A DNA stretch of 64,000 nt from the NCBI GenBank assembly GCA_035295125.1, contig DATGJP010000068.1, forward strand, positions 124,001-188,000, written 5' to 3'. This DNA is from JAICMB01 sp035295125 (GTDB taxonomy: Bacteria > Acidobacteriota > Terriglobia > Bryobacterales > Bryobacteraceae). Numbering within the stretch: the first letter of the stretch is position 1; each line of letters opens with the position of its first letter. Under the pieces are notes generated by a model. That model searched no databases. It saw only the letters and a list, made by a program, of their open reading frames with translations, and was not told where the DNA came from. A program made the translations under genes and the position numbers. Shown piece by piece: positions 1-9,435 of the stretch.

Positions 1-720
1 ACGGCAGTCACGATCGACTTAGCGCGGAAAGTGACTGCGGCAAGCAACCGCCAGGATGTCATCCATATGCCAAATGCGGTCGATCACGAAGTCTTCCGGC
101 CGCTGGACACCCCGCCTGGCGAACTGCGACACAAGTTCGGCATCCAGCCCGAAGAGGCGGTTCTCGGGTTTGCCGGTGAATTACGGGAAAAGAAGGGGCA
201 AAAATACCTGCTCGAAGCGTTGGGGGTGGTACGGTCAGCCCGTCCGGCATGCCTGCTCATCATCGGTGAGGTGAGGCCGTCGGAAATGCCACGCCTGCTG
301 GAATCGCTCGGTCCGGGCACATTTGCCGAAAATCGCGTGGTGGTGACCGGTCAGCTCGCTACTCCAGCGGAGGTCAACCAGCACCTCCAGCTCTGCGACG
401 TCTTCTTGCAGCCGTCCCTGTGGGACGGAATGCCCAACGCGCTGCTGGAGGCTATGGCTGCCGGCTGTGGTTGCATTGCCAGCGATGCTGGCGGGATCCC
501 CGAGATCATCACGCCCGGGGTGGACGGGATTATTCTGCCGCGCTGGCAGCTTCACCGCCTGGGCGAGGCCGTCGTAGAGTGGCTTGACGCTTCGCCTGAG
601 CATCGCGGAAGAATCCGCCATGCCGCGCGTCAGCGTATCGTTTCCAGCTTTACCTCTGAACAGGAGCAAACGCGCCTGAAAGAATTGCTTTACTCAGACG
701 ATGTTCCAGTCTATTCTTAG
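1..720 (+). CDS. GT4-family glycosyltransferase, C-terminal part (cut by window edge)
   Basis: The reading frame is open from the first base, so the gene begins upstream and only about 239 codons are visible. What remains is the C-terminal GT-B half of a retaining glycosyltransferase of family GT4. It has a nucleotide-sugar binding region with the stretch GFAGELREKKG and a DGMPNALLEAMAAG segment. That segment corresponds to the E-x7-E motif, with Asp in place of the first Glu. It probably transfers a sugar from an NDP-sugar to a cell-surface glycan or lipid carrier at the cytoplasmic membrane. The acceptor cannot be told. A DUF2235 gene follows 17 bases downstream on the same strand. Confidence 0.88.
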   Translation, partial: TAVTIDLARKVTAASNRQDVIHMPNAVDHEVFRPLDTPPGELRHKFGIQPEEAVLGFAGELREKKGQKYLLEALGVVRSARPACLLIIGEVRPSEMPRLLESLGPGTFAENRVVVTGQLATPAEVNQHLQLCDVFLQPSLWDGMPNALLEAMAAGCGCIASDAGGIPEIITPGVDGIILPRWQLHRLGEAVVEWLDASPEHRGRIRHAARQRIVSSFTSEQEQTRLKELLYSDDVPVYS

Positions 721-737
721 GCCCTGGAGGAACATTT

Positions 738-1795
738 GTGAGTAAACGGATTGCTTTTTGGCCGACGGAACATGGGATAGTTCCACTAGCCACACCAATG
801 TTTACAAGATCTACAAGGCCATCACCCGGAATGGTGAACAAATCCCGCTGTATGACGATGGTGTCGGGGCAGACACAAACCCGATCGAGCATTTGGTCGG
901 AGGCGCTTTTGGGGCGGGCCTCTGGGGCAAAATAAAAGACGGTTATAAGCAGATCTCGCATGTATACGAATCGGGGGATTCGGTATACCTGGTCGGATTC
1001 AGCCGCGGCGCTTACACGGCGCGAAGCCTGGCCGGAATGATCGCCGCCTGCGGACTTCCCACCAAAGACTTCACGGATGATATGGTCGAAACCGTGTTCT
1101 CTGCCTATCGCGACAAAGATAACCGTCAGAAGTATCTCGACAAACTGAAGGACTGCAACCTGGAGCAGGCCACCATCCAGATGGTTGGAGTATGGGACAC
1201 GGTCGGGTCTCTCGGAATCCCGGCAGCAATCGGCGGAATCGATCCGCTCGCCTTCGGTTTCCTCGATACGAGCTTGCACCCGGATGTCCGGCACGCCTAC
1301 CATGCATTGGCGATCGATGAAAAGCGCGCCCAATTCCCGGCAACGCTGTGGAAGGGAGATCCGGCTCCGGGCCAGGTTCTGGAGCAGGTCTGGTTTTGCG
1401 GCGCGCATAGCGATGTGGGCGGCGGCGAGCCCATAGCCCAACCCGGCGCCACCGCACTTTCGGACATCACGCTCGCCTGGATGATCACTAAAGCAATGGC
1501 GTGCGGGGTGACGTTCGACGCCACGGCTCTGAAGCAGTACACGATACCGCTCGACCCCGCCCTCGCAATGGACACTCTTCACTCTTCGTGGACCGTGATT
1601 AATGGATTTCCGCGCGTCCGCCCCATCGCTGCAAACTCCACAGTTGCGAACAGCGTTGCGATCCGCTGCCAGCATGACAACGCTTACCACCCGTCGAACC
1701 TCGCGTTCGAGAACGGGCTTCTCGCGTCAACCTATGGCTCCGACGGAGTGGTTAGCTTGCCGGAGTTGGCGAAGGCCGCCGGGCAAGGGGATTGA
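738..1795 (+). CDS. DUF2235 (Tle1-like) alpha/beta hydrolase, apparent frameshift near the start
   Basis: The body of the protein (from about 758) is a DUF2235 hydrolase, the family that includes type VI secretion phospholipase effectors of the Tle1 kind. Visible motifs are ADGTWD at the N-terminus, the nucleophile elbow GFSRGAYTAR (bases about 994-1023), WDTVGSLGIP and CGAHSDVGGG. A strong Shine-Dalgarno GGAGG (726-730) sits before GTG 738, which reads MSKRIAF, the usual family start. That frame runs out of register at a T5 tract (755-759), and the conserved DGTWD lies in the next frame. One missing T would restore MSKRIAFLADGTWD. Without that, translation would need the TTG at 758, which has no good ribosome site. 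Function beyond hydrolase is not known; no T6SS genes are visible here. Confidence 0.82.
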
Positions 1796-1825
1796 AGCGC
1801 TCGGCACTCTAACTGGGGCCGGCAT

Positions 1826-1909
1826 GCACACGCGAAACCGCCTCTGCCACCTGTTTCATTCACTCTCGTTTGACCTGCCGTTCATGGCGACAGGCGAAAT
1901 GCCTGCTCC
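1826..1909. repeat. Copy of interspersed palindromic repeat (degenerate)
   Basis: This non-coding stretch between convergent genes contains GCGAAACCGCCT, then a segment like TTTCATTCACTCTCGTTTGACC and ATGGCGACAGGCG in the same order. The same order is seen in copies near 17461, 26779, 33300, 37038 and 44590. It is divergent, and the hairpin core is only partly kept. Confidence 0.5.
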
Positions 1910-1933
1910 AACCTGACGGAATGACATGGCCGC

Positions 1934-4024
1934 TTACGGCAACAACACCAGTGGGGCCCGCGAAAACGCAAACTTCCGCGCCTGTTCATCGATCACGTTG
2001 ATCTGACAAACATACTTGCCCGGCTGCATCTTCGCCAAGGGAACCTGGAATTGGAAAGCTGCCACATCGGGACGCTTTGCATTCAGCTTCTGAACGCGAA
2101 CCGGCGACGACTCGAACGTCTTCACCCGCCCGATAAACAAGCTCAGATCCGCCGTTAAGGAAGGCACCTTGGCATCTTCCGACTTGGCAGGATCGTAAAC
2201 CTCGAAGTACACGTACAGGTTCTGGTCCTTGCGGAACACCCGGGTGACACTGGGCACGATCTTGATGCCATTGTCGACCAGCGGGTGCATTTCAAGCAGC
2301 TTCTTGTTGGTCCCGGCATTCCCGATGCTCGAGCTGAGCGGCTCCTTCTGATTGCTCCAAACCACAGAACTCATGCGCACCGTAGCTTTATCCGAGTCCA
2401 GGTTGGGAACCGTGAACGGAGCCTCGAAGGTGCCCATCTTTCCCGTCTGATTCTCCCGCGCCAGGAAGTGGAGGCGGTAGTCGCCGGGACCCAGCGTCAG
2501 CGCGGTGTCGTACTCGATTTGCCGGTGGCTGAGTTGCTCTGCGTTCTGTGAATCCAGCTTCACCTGAACGCCATCGCGCACCCCACCGATCTGTTTGCCC
2601 TTCGGATCGTTAATCTGACCGATGAAATCGAACTCCGTTTGCCCCTTCTCGCCCTTCTTAGCCAACAGGATCGAAGAACCCGGAATCTTGACGGAGATCG
2701 GAACGAAATACTTATCCTTCGCCAAGCGGAAGTAGTCGATCTCGACCGCGAGCGGCAGATCATTGACCGGATCGCCAAGCGTCAAGGCTTCCTCAAGCTG
2801 GCGCTCCTTGTCATTGGAGCTGAACTTCTGCCATGTCTTCGCCGCGAAGTAACCCGACTTGTAGTCCAGCTTCGCCTGCAGCGCCGGATTCAGTTTGATG
2901 TTGACATGCCGGTATTTTCCATCCTCGGCTGGATTGGTACTGTAATACCCGACTATGTAATAAGTGTTGATGTCCTTCTGAACCTGCGTCATGCCGACCG
3001 ACAAATCGTTGTTGTCCAGCAGCGCCTTTCCTCCGGTGTCGGCTGCGAGCGTGTACAACGTCTCTTGCTGATCGTTGAACTTATCCTTGATCCCGCTCTG
3101 CGTCTTGCCGCTGAACATGCCGGTTCCTTTCGGCGACGCGGTACTCGCATCGCCGCCGGGGACCAGCGCCATCAAACCGCGAGCGTCGATGGGATAAAAC
3201 GCAACGTTCGCCCGAATCGCCGCGTTCACCGTAGCACGCAACTGCGACTGGTTCTCGACACCCGTTTTGCTCACACCGCTCGATATGTAAACCAACGCCT
3301 TCTTCTGGGGATACAATGCCAGCTTGCGCGCCGCATCCTCCAGCGCGCTCAGCTTACGGTCGGTGTTGAAAATGTTGAACTCGGTTTCGTCGGCGGTGAA
3401 TTCGCCGCTGTCGTCGGTGTCATCCGCTCCGGTGGTGCCGTCCACCGCCAGGTCGCTGCCTTCTCCGGTGCGAAACTTCTGGATGTCGGCAAGCAGCAAC
3501 TCGCGATCGTCGGTGAAATTCTCCACGATTTTCAAAGTTGTAGAGAAAGTCATGATCTGCACGAGGTCCGACTTGGTCATCTGCTCGGATAGAAACTTAG
3601 TGGCCGCGGCCCTGGCACGAATCTGCTCGGCCGGTTGCATCGACGAAAAGTCGAAGAACAGCGTGATCAGCCGTTTGTCGTGAAGCTGCTCCTTCGTTGG
3701 CGCGGTGACATGCTCGACGGGGGCGGCGGGCTGCGAAGCATCCCGCTTGATGAGCGTCTTCTCCGGTTGCACCACGGCGGGCAGCGTATCGCCGGCCAGC
3801 CGCTGCAGCTCGAAAACCGAAATGGCCTGTGGCTTCCCATCTTCGAGAAGGGTGAAATCTTCCTTCTTAAGATTGTCCATGGCCTTGCCGGATTTGTCTC
3901 GAACCGTGACATCAATGATCACCAGGTTCGTCGTAGTGCGAAACGTCGGCGCATCCTGAGCGCCTAGTGCGACGCACGCAAGACCCAGAACTACGAGCTT
4001 AGAAACGGAAGCGGATAGTCGCAT
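1934..4024 (-). CDS. Secreted VWA-domain protein (VWFA-related Acidobacterial domain family)
   Basis: A 696-residue exported protein. A signal peptide (residues 1-22, ending ALGAQ) is followed by a conserved beta-rich segment FRTTTNLVIIDVTVRDKSG (about 28-46). A von Willebrand factor A domain spans about 118-340, with a partial metal-binding motif DFSSM at 125-129. The C-terminal half is uncharacterised and predicted beta-rich. This architecture matches the VWFA-related family that is expanded in Acidobacteria; its function is unknown, and a role in surface or envelope protein interactions is inferred. I chose ATG 4024 over TTG 4027 because GAGGT lies 8-12 bases upstream. The start overlaps the end of the upstream TonB-receptor gene by 26 bases, suggesting translational coupling. 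Confidence 0.9.
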   Translation of the reverse strand: MRLSASVSKLVVLGLACVALGAQDAPTFRTTTNLVIIDVTVRDKSGKAMDNLKKEDFTLLEDGKPQAISVFELQRLAGDTLPAVVQPEKTLIKRDASQPAAPVEHVTAPTKEQLHDKRLITLFFDFSSMQPAEQIRARAAATKFLSEQMTKSDLVQIMTFSTTLKIVENFTDDRELLLADIQKFRTGEGSDLAVDGTTGADDTDDSGEFTADETEFNIFNTDRKLSALEDAARKLALYPQKKALVYISSGVSKTGVENQSQLRATVNAAIRANVAFYPIDARGLMALVPGGDASTASPKGTGMFSGKTQSGIKDKFNDQQETLYTLAADTGGKALLDNNDLSVGMTQVQKDINTYYIVGYYSTNPAEDGKYRHVNIKLNPALQAKLDYKSGYFAAKTWQKFSSNDKERQLEEALTLGDPVNDLPLAVEIDYFRLAKDKYFVPISVKIPGSSILLAKKGEKGQTEFDFIGQINDPKGKQIGGVRDGVQVKLDSQNAEQLSHRQIEYDTALTLGPGDYRLHFLARENQTGKMGTFEAPFTVPNLDSDKATVRMSSVVWSNQKEPLSSSIGNAGTNKKLLEMHPLVDNGIKIVPSVTRVFRKDQNLYVYFEVYDPAKSEDAKVPSLTADLSLFIGRVKTFESSPVRVQKLNAKRPDVAAFQFQVPLAKMQPGKYVCQINVIDEQARKFAFSRAPLVLLP

Positions 4025-7000
4025 CAACAGACCTCATGGCCGAAGCGGCCAACGGCAAACCATAGTTCGACGCATTCACCACCGTACCGATGCTCGTGAA
4101 ATTCACGTGATTCAGCACGTTGTTCGCTTCGAGACGAAGCTCCAGGCGGCGCCGCGTGTCCCCGAACTGGAACGATCGCCCGAACGCGGTGTTCCAGGTC
4201 CACTGCCCGAGCCCGGGAATCGTGTTCCGCGCCGCATTACCCAACGTGCCGGGCGCAGGAACAGTGAACGCAAGCGGATTGAAAAACCCCGCAGGGTCGT
4301 CGATCGACAGGCCCGTCGCTTCGGCGCGTCCACTGCCGACCGACCCGGAGCCGCCGATATTCGACTGGTTGCCCAAAACGCGCGCCGTGAAAGGCGTGCC
4401 GCTTGTGGCCGTGATGCCGCCGCTGAGTGTCCAATCTGAAAGCAGCTTGTGCTCTGATCGCGGCGCGGTAAAAATGTACGACAAGTTGAGCGTGTGCCGC
4501 TGATCGAAGCTCGAGAGTCCCCTTTCGGCGCTGATATCGAAGGGATTCTGCGCCACGGTATTCCCAACGCCGCCGAAAGTTGACGAGTTGTCAATCGACT
4601 TCGAAAATGTGTACGTCGAGTTGATTGAGATACCACGCCGGAAGCGGCGGATGACGCGAAGCTGAGCCGCGTGATAAATGGAGTTGCCGTTCGAGCTCTC
4701 GAATGTGAATCCGGTCGCATCGCCGATCTGTCGCTGTGATCCTTGGAACGCGCGATTCGGGATTGTCTCGATATCCAGGTGCGTGCCCTTCACGCCAAGG
4801 TATGTGGCGTCGAGAATAATCGCCCGCGGCAATTCCTGCTGCAGCGAGAAATTCCAGCTCTGTGAATAGCCGACCTGGTAATTCGGATCGACGGCCCACG
4901 TGTTCAGAATTGCCTTGCCATTGGTAATCACGAGGCCGTTTTCGATCGTCAGCGGCGCATCGACGCTGGCCACCAGGCTTGCCGTGTTCGCAAACGGAGG
5001 CTGCGAGGCCAGGCGCGACGTGAATTGATTGTAGACCGTTGGATTGTAGTAAATGCCGTAGCCGGCCCGCACCAGCAGGCTGTGCTTCGGTAATGGCTTC
5101 CATGCAACCGCGCCGCGCGGCGCCCAATCGTGCTTATCAGGTCGCACCAGAGACCCTGGAAGATTTCCGGAATAAGGCCCGGCTTCGCCCGGAACCACAA
5201 CCGCGGCGGCCGTGAAATCGGGCGAAACGTCGAGGTTCGCGATGTGGCCGTATTTCTCCGAAAGCGGGCTGTAGTACTCGTATCGGAGTCCGAGGTTGAA
5301 TGACAGATTCGATCGAACGCGCCAATCGTCCTGTATGAATCCGCTCCAAACATTTCCACGGAAGTACGTGCTCGTATCGCCAAATCGCACGGAGCTCGAT
5401 TGCGGCAGACCCAGCAGGTAGTCGGCGAAATCGTAACCCGTGCCCGAAACCGGCAGACCGTTCGCGAAGGCGCTGGTTTCCAATCCCGAGAAGCTGAATG
5501 TTCCGCGGCCGTTCTGATCGGTCTGCGTGTTGAGGTCCGACCGGCGGTAGCTCACTCCCGCCGAAAGGTTGTGCTGGCCCTTCACAAACGAAAAGGTCTC
5601 GTTGATGCTCGAATACTGCACCACGTTGACGGACGGAGTCCCATCGTTCAACGAGGCGAAGTTGGTGAACGTCACGTTCGGAGGTCCGAAATTGGCGGGA
5701 TTGTTCGAAACACCGTTGATACCGAGCTCTGCCGCAACGTCCTGCCCAAACGCGAAAAACGGAACCGCGGTGGTGCGGTTCCGATTGAACGTATACGAAA
5801 GCGAGCTAATCGACCGCGTCCCGAAATTGTGAGTCCAGCTCAGACTGGTATTAAAACCTCGTCCGTCGGTGCCATCCAGGAATCCGAACAACTGGGCGTT
5901 CTGCCCGCTCCGGTCCTGCATGTTGAACGTGCCGGCCAGCCGGTCCTTCTTCGTGATGTTCTGGTTCATCCGGATGTTGAGGTTATCCGTGTTCTGGGGG
6001 ACTGAAGTCGTGAACACGTAATTCTGAACCGAACCCGGCTGGTTGGGAAGCGGCATGAACTGTAGCAATCCGAGCGCCGTGGGGTCCAGGCGATTCATGG
6101 GGATCACGTTCCCGGAGAAGGGGGTGTTTTTTAGCGGATCGTAAATCGATACGGGGTTCCCGAGAATTGTCGATTGCGAGAAATCGCCCGTACGTTCGAG
6201 CGCTGTCGGCACGGTCCCGACGTTGTAGAAGGAGTTATTCGCGCGGGTCCCAAAGTAGTTGAGGAAGAAAAAAGTATTTTCCGCTTTGAACAACTTCGGA
6301 ATCTGCAGGGGGCCGCCGATTGTCACGCCGAAGCGATTTTGGGTGTAATCAGGCTTCGGCACAGTGCCTTCGCTGAACGAGAAAGGCGCGGCGTCGAACA
6401 AGGAATTCCGCCCGGTATAAAACAACTGTCCATGCAGGCTGGTGTCGCGTCCCCGGCCGGCTCGATTGCCGATGAATTGGCCGTTGGGATTGCGTCTGCG
6501 TGCTGCGTTGGGACCGCCACGGCCACCACCGGGACCGCCGCCGCGTCCACCAAAACCGCCTCCACCGCCGCCAAAGCCACCGCCACCGCGGCCGCCGAAT
6601 CCACCGCCCCCGGCAAATCCGCCGCCACCGCCCGGACCGCCTCCTGGAGCACCGCCCGGCCCGCCCGCTCCGGCGCCGCCGGGTCCACCGGGTCCGTTAT
6701 CGCCAAACCGTCCGCCGCCGGGCCCGAAATCCGGACGTTGCGGCAGCGTGGCATCCTCCTGTCCATTCTGGAGCCCACGGCTGATACTGCCATTAACGAG
6801 GAATGCCTCGTTGGCGCTGTCAGACGACTCAGCGGGAGGGGCGCTCGCCGCTGCCGCCACCGCGGTATCGATCTGATTCTCCAATTGATTCGGTTGGGCG
6901 CCGCCGGCTTGCGCGCGAGCTCGTAATTCCGCGGGATTCGGACGCTGAAAAACCTGGAGGGTAAAATCGGCCTGCCCAGGGAACTGTGCTTCACGATGCT

Positions 7001-7232
7001 CCGCGCGAAATCCGAAGATCTGGACTTCGACGGTGTACGTGCCCGGAGCGAGCCCTTCAAACTCATAACGGCCCGTCTCATCGGTTGTCGTTGAGACTTT
7101 CTTGCCGCTCTGAGTTGCGGTCACTGTCGCGCCGGGGATCGGAAGCCCGTTTGACTTCACGACCCCACTCTGCGCGAAAGCACCCGCGGCGCAAAGCAGT
7201 GCGCAAGCGATTGTGGAACGATAACTCAGCAC
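3999..7232 (-). CDS. TonB-dependent receptor-like outer-membrane protein with carboxypeptidase regulatory domain
   Basis: 1077 residues. A signal peptide ends at AGAFA-Q (residue 20). A carboxypeptidase regulatory-like beta-sandwich follows (about 22-95, with DETGRYEFEGLAPGTYTV). Then comes a VNGSISRGL element (147-155), a glycine-rich linker (about 170-240, almost only G, R, F, P and A), and a large C-terminal barrel ending in IRFRF, a typical outer-membrane insertion signal. This is the Oar-like architecture that is abundant in Acidobacteria and is thought to take up large or carbohydrate substrates. The substrate here is unknown. The start is GTG 7232, with GAGGCG upstream. It sits between a small secreted protein (25 bases upstream) and the overlapping VWA gene. 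The polyglycine linker is encoded by a low-complexity GGN tract at about 6490-6720. Confidence 0.9.
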   Translation of the reverse strand: MLSYRSTIACALLCAAGAFAQSGVVKSNGLPIPGATVTATQSGKKVSTTTDETGRYEFEGLAPGTYTVEVQIFGFRAEHREAQFPGQADFTLQVFQRPNPAELRARAQAGGAQPNQLENQIDTAVAAAASAPPAESSDSANEAFLVNGSISRGLQNGQEDATLPQRPDFGPGGGRFGDNGPGGPGGAGAGGPGGAPGGGPGGGGGFAGGGGFGGRGGGGFGGGGGGFGGRGGGPGGGRGGPNAARRRNPNGQFIGNRAGRGRDTSLHGQLFYTGRNSLFDAAPFSFSEGTVPKPDYTQNRFGVTIGGPLQIPKLFKAENTFFFLNYFGTRANNSFYNVGTVPTALERTGDFSQSTILGNPVSIYDPLKNTPFSGNVIPMNRLDPTALGLLQFMPLPNQPGSVQNYVFTTSVPQNTDNLNIRMNQNITKKDRLAGTFNMQDRSGQNAQLFGFLDGTDGRGFNTSLSWTHNFGTRSISSLSYTFNRNRTTAVPFFAFGQDVAAELGINGVSNNPANFGPPNVTFTNFASLNDGTPSVNVVQYSSINETFSFVKGQHNLSAGVSYRRSDLNTQTDQNGRGTFSFSGLETSAFANGLPVSGTGYDFADYLLGLPQSSSVRFGDTSTYFRGNVWSGFIQDDWRVRSNLSFNLGLRYEYYSPLSEKYGHIANLDVSPDFTAAAVVVPGEAGPYSGNLPGSLVRPDKHDWAPRGAVAWKPLPKHSLLVRAGYGIYYNPTVYNQFTSRLASQPPFANTASLVASVDAPLTIENGLVITNGKAILNTWAVDPNYQVGYSQSWNFSLQQELPRAIILDATYLGVKGTHLDIETIPNRAFQGSQRQIGDATGFTFESSNGNSIYHAAQLRVIRRFRRGISINSTYTFSKSIDNSSTFGGVGNTVAQNPFDISAERGLSSFDQRHTLNLSYIFTAPRSEHKLLSDWTLSGGITATSGTPFTARVLGNQSNIGGSGSVGSGRAEATGLSIDDPAGFFNPLAFTVPAPGTLGNAARNTIPGLGQWTWNTAFGRSFQFGDTRRRLELRLEANNVLNHVNFTSIGTVVNASNYGLPLAASAMRSVDATIRFRF

Positions 7233-7257
7233 TGTTTTGCGCCTCGATTCGAAAACT

Positions 7258-7629
7258 CTAAGTGCCGCTGGAACGCTTCGCGGTAACCTCGCGATTCATG
7301 TTTTCGCGGCCTTCGACGGCGATTTTCAACTTCAACTCGTCGCCCGCCACTTTTCCATTGTAGTGAGTGGTAAATTTGTTCCCGTTAAATTCCCGGACGA
7401 CATCGAATGAGACGTTGTCGCCATCCACTTTTCCGTTCGTAATATCCGTATCGCCTTGTCTCCCGCTTACCGAGCCGGTCAGGTTGGCCCCATCGGCTTT
7501 CAGGGTGATCGTGGTTGTCATCGTCTGGCCTTGCCGGCCTTGTGCTTCAAAGGTCCATTTGCCGGACGCGTCCGCCGCGAATGCGGCTACGGCCAGCGAA
7601 CACGCAAGCAGAGCTAATCGTATTTTCAT
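7258..7629 (-). CDS. Small secreted beta-rich protein, unknown function
   Basis: 123 residues: a signal peptide (1-18, cleaving after AAFA) and a mature part made of alternating short strands with GKW, GSVSGRQGDT and GKVDGDNVSF turns. The strands look like those of a small beta-barrel or lipocalin-like fold, but I recognise no catalytic motif. A clear ribosome site (GAGGAG) lies upstream of the ATG at 7629. It is the first gene of a probable operon with the TonB-type receptor (25-base gap) and the VWA protein. A supporting envelope role is inferred from context only. Confidence 0.75.
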   Translation of the reverse strand: MKIRLALLACSLAVAAFAADASGKWTFEAQGRQGQTMTTTITLKADGANLTGSVSGRQGDTDITNGKVDGDNVSFDVVREFNGNKFTTHYNGKVAGDELKLKIAVEGRENMNREVTAKRSSGT

Positions 7630-7731
7630 GGTTTCTCCTCAAGGAGGGTTGTCTACAAAGGTTAAGGTGATCCCGCCTGCTGTGAGGTTACCAGCATCGG
7701 GTTGGAGTCCGTGTAAAGAAAGGTAACACGT

Positions 7732-8892
7732 TCACAATACAGCAGTTTCCTCGATTAAGCGCCCTTTAGAAAAGCGCTCGAAACCGAGTTCGGCAGGGTC
7801 GATCAGGTCGGTGTTGCCGCGCAGTATCAGGTCCGCTACGATCTTCCCTGTAGCTGGCGAATGCATGACCCCGTGACCGCTAAAACCATTCGCGACGAAA
7901 AAGCCGGGAACCGACGGAACCGGCCCTAGAATGGCATGGTGATCCGGGCTCATTTCGTAATGCCCCGACCAGGCGCGCCGTGGATTGACGGCGAGTTCCG
8001 CAAACGCCGGCACGCGATTGGCCGCATGCGTGAGTATCGTCTCGATAAATCCGGGATCGATTCCGTTCTTGAAACCGGGCGTCTCGTTGCGGTCGTTCCA
8101 GGCCATGAGAATACCGACGGCTTCGGGGCGAAAATGCCAACCCGTTGACATGTCAATAATCATGGGTAGCTTCTCAGGTAGGTCCGGAAAAGCCTCGGAC
8201 GGCACCAGGCATCGCCGCAACGGAGTGACCGGGTGATCGATGCCCGCCATCTTCGCGACCGCCGCCGCCCATGGGCCCGCGGCATTTACGACAACCCGGG
8301 TCGCGATCGTTTCGTCCTGAGTGCGTACTCCGGCCACGCCTTTTGAGTCGACGTCAATGGCCGTCACTTCGGCGCTGCGCACCAGCGTCGCACCATGCTC
8401 GGCGGCGTTCAGCATGAACCCGGTCATGACGCTATGCGGGTCCACGAAGCCATCCGTGGGACAGAAACTGCCTCCCACGACATCGTCGGTGCGCATAAGG
8501 GGAAAGAATTTTGCGACGTCCGGAGCCGCCAATAACTCGGCGCCCTTTACTCCCAAAGCCACCTGTTTTGCGTGATTGGTGCGCAGGTAATCCATGTGCG
8601 CCGGAGTGGTTGCCATGAACAGGTAACCGTGCGCCTTATAACCGGAGGGATGACCGGTGACTTCCTCGAACCGCGCGAACATGGGGATCGAGTACAGCGA
8701 CATGCGGATGTTCGGGTCGGTGGCGAATTGTGCTCGCACGCCGCCCATGCTCTTGCCCGTCGATCCTAAGCCCTGATGCGCCTCGCGCTCGAGTACGACT
8801 ACGTCTTTGCATCCGCCCTGCGTCAAATGCCACGCGATGCTGGAACCGGCGATTCCACCGCCGATAATGACGACCTCTGCTGTTCGGGCCAT
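7732..8892 (-). CDS. FAD-dependent oxidoreductase (DAO / sarcosine oxidase beta-like)
   Basis: About 386 residues. The N-terminus MARTAEVVIIGGGIAGSS carries the GxGxxG dinucleotide-binding fold (residues 11-16). Further family signs are EREAHQGLGSTGKSMGG after the second strand, an NAAGPWA segment, and the C-terminal ANGFSGHGVMHSPATG flavin-binding loop. These place it in the DAO superfamily near sarcosine/dimethylglycine oxidase or D-amino-acid dehydrogenase subunits, oxidising a secondary amine or amino acid; the exact substrate cannot be read. An in-frame ATG at 8913 would add seven residues (MRYHATG). I prefer 8892 by analogy with family N-termini, although neither has a good ribosome site. 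It is followed 102 bases downstream by the small secreted protein gene. Confidence 0.85.
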   Translation of the reverse strand: MARTAEVVIIGGGIAGSSIAWHLTQGGCKDVVVLEREAHQGLGSTGKSMGGVRAQFATDPNIRMSLYSIPMFARFEEVTGHPSGYKAHGYLFMATTPAHMDYLRTNHAKQVALGVKGAELLAAPDVAKFFPLMRTDDVVGGSFCPTDGFVDPHSVMTGFMLNAAEHGATLVRSAEVTAIDVDSKGVAGVRTQDETIATRVVVNAAGPWAAAVAKMAGIDHPVTPLRRCLVPSEAFPDLPEKLPMIIDMSTGWHFRPEAVGILMAWNDRNETPGFKNGIDPGFIETILTHAANRVPAFAELAVNPRRAWSGHYEMSPDHHAILGPVPSVPGFFVANGFSGHGVMHSPATGKIVADLILRGNTDLIDPAELGFERFSKGRLIEETAVL

Positions 8893-8918
8893 TCCTGTGG
8901 CATGGTACCGCATGCTTC

Positions 8919-9285
8919 AGCTTGCATTTACACGGATCGCCTTCCTGGGCATCGTGCGGATTGGCGGCATGAGCTTCCGCTCGCATCGGCTGGCTGAAAA
9001 GTTCTTTTGGTTCGTCAGAAGAAATCGTGGGATGGATTCTGGCTCGAGCAGCTTGCCAAGCGAGTCATAGAGGGCAAGTTCCAGCACCCGGTAGGTGCGA
9101 AAGCCGTAGTGTTTTCTCATGGTGACTTTGGCCTTATGGTTCAGGCCTTCCACGACGCCGCTGGAAACGAGCGTTCCCGCCCGAAGTCGTTGAGGATCAA
9201 CTTCCCGTGCTGACGAAGGGAGCGGCGGTCTTCGTCATGGGCTCGATGCGGGAGCGCATGGTCTGCCGAACGGCTCCAGACGTGG
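8919..9285 (-). pseudogene. ISL3-family transposase relic (C-terminal fragment, frameshifted)
   Basis: Reading the minus strand gives, in successive frames, MRSRIEPMTK, then RSLRQHGKLILNDF, then GTLVSSGVVEGLNHKAKV, MRKHYGFRTYRVLELAL and LGKLLEPES. In this order they are the C-terminal part of an ISL3-type DDE transposase, including its SSGVVEGLN...K block. At least two frame changes separate the pieces, and nothing earlier in the transposase is recognisable beyond about 9285. The element is dead, and I could not find terminal inverted repeats. It fills most of the gap between the oxidoreductase and the permease. Confidence 0.8.
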
Positions 9286-9435
9286 GCTCGCGATTGGTGA
9301 CAGTTAATCGACCCAGGCAGGATCTATCGCTCAGAACGACGGACTATGTACGACCAACGGCACCAAAGCGTTAACCTGATGGACTTTCCCAGCAAGCTGA
9401 TCCGTATTCCAGCAGGACGGCGAACATGACGTCTC

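Noticed and set aside
6174..6926. 250-codon frame with long Ala/Thr and Pro-rich runs opposite the receptor
   Set aside because: Produced by the glycine-codon tract of the receptor read backwards.
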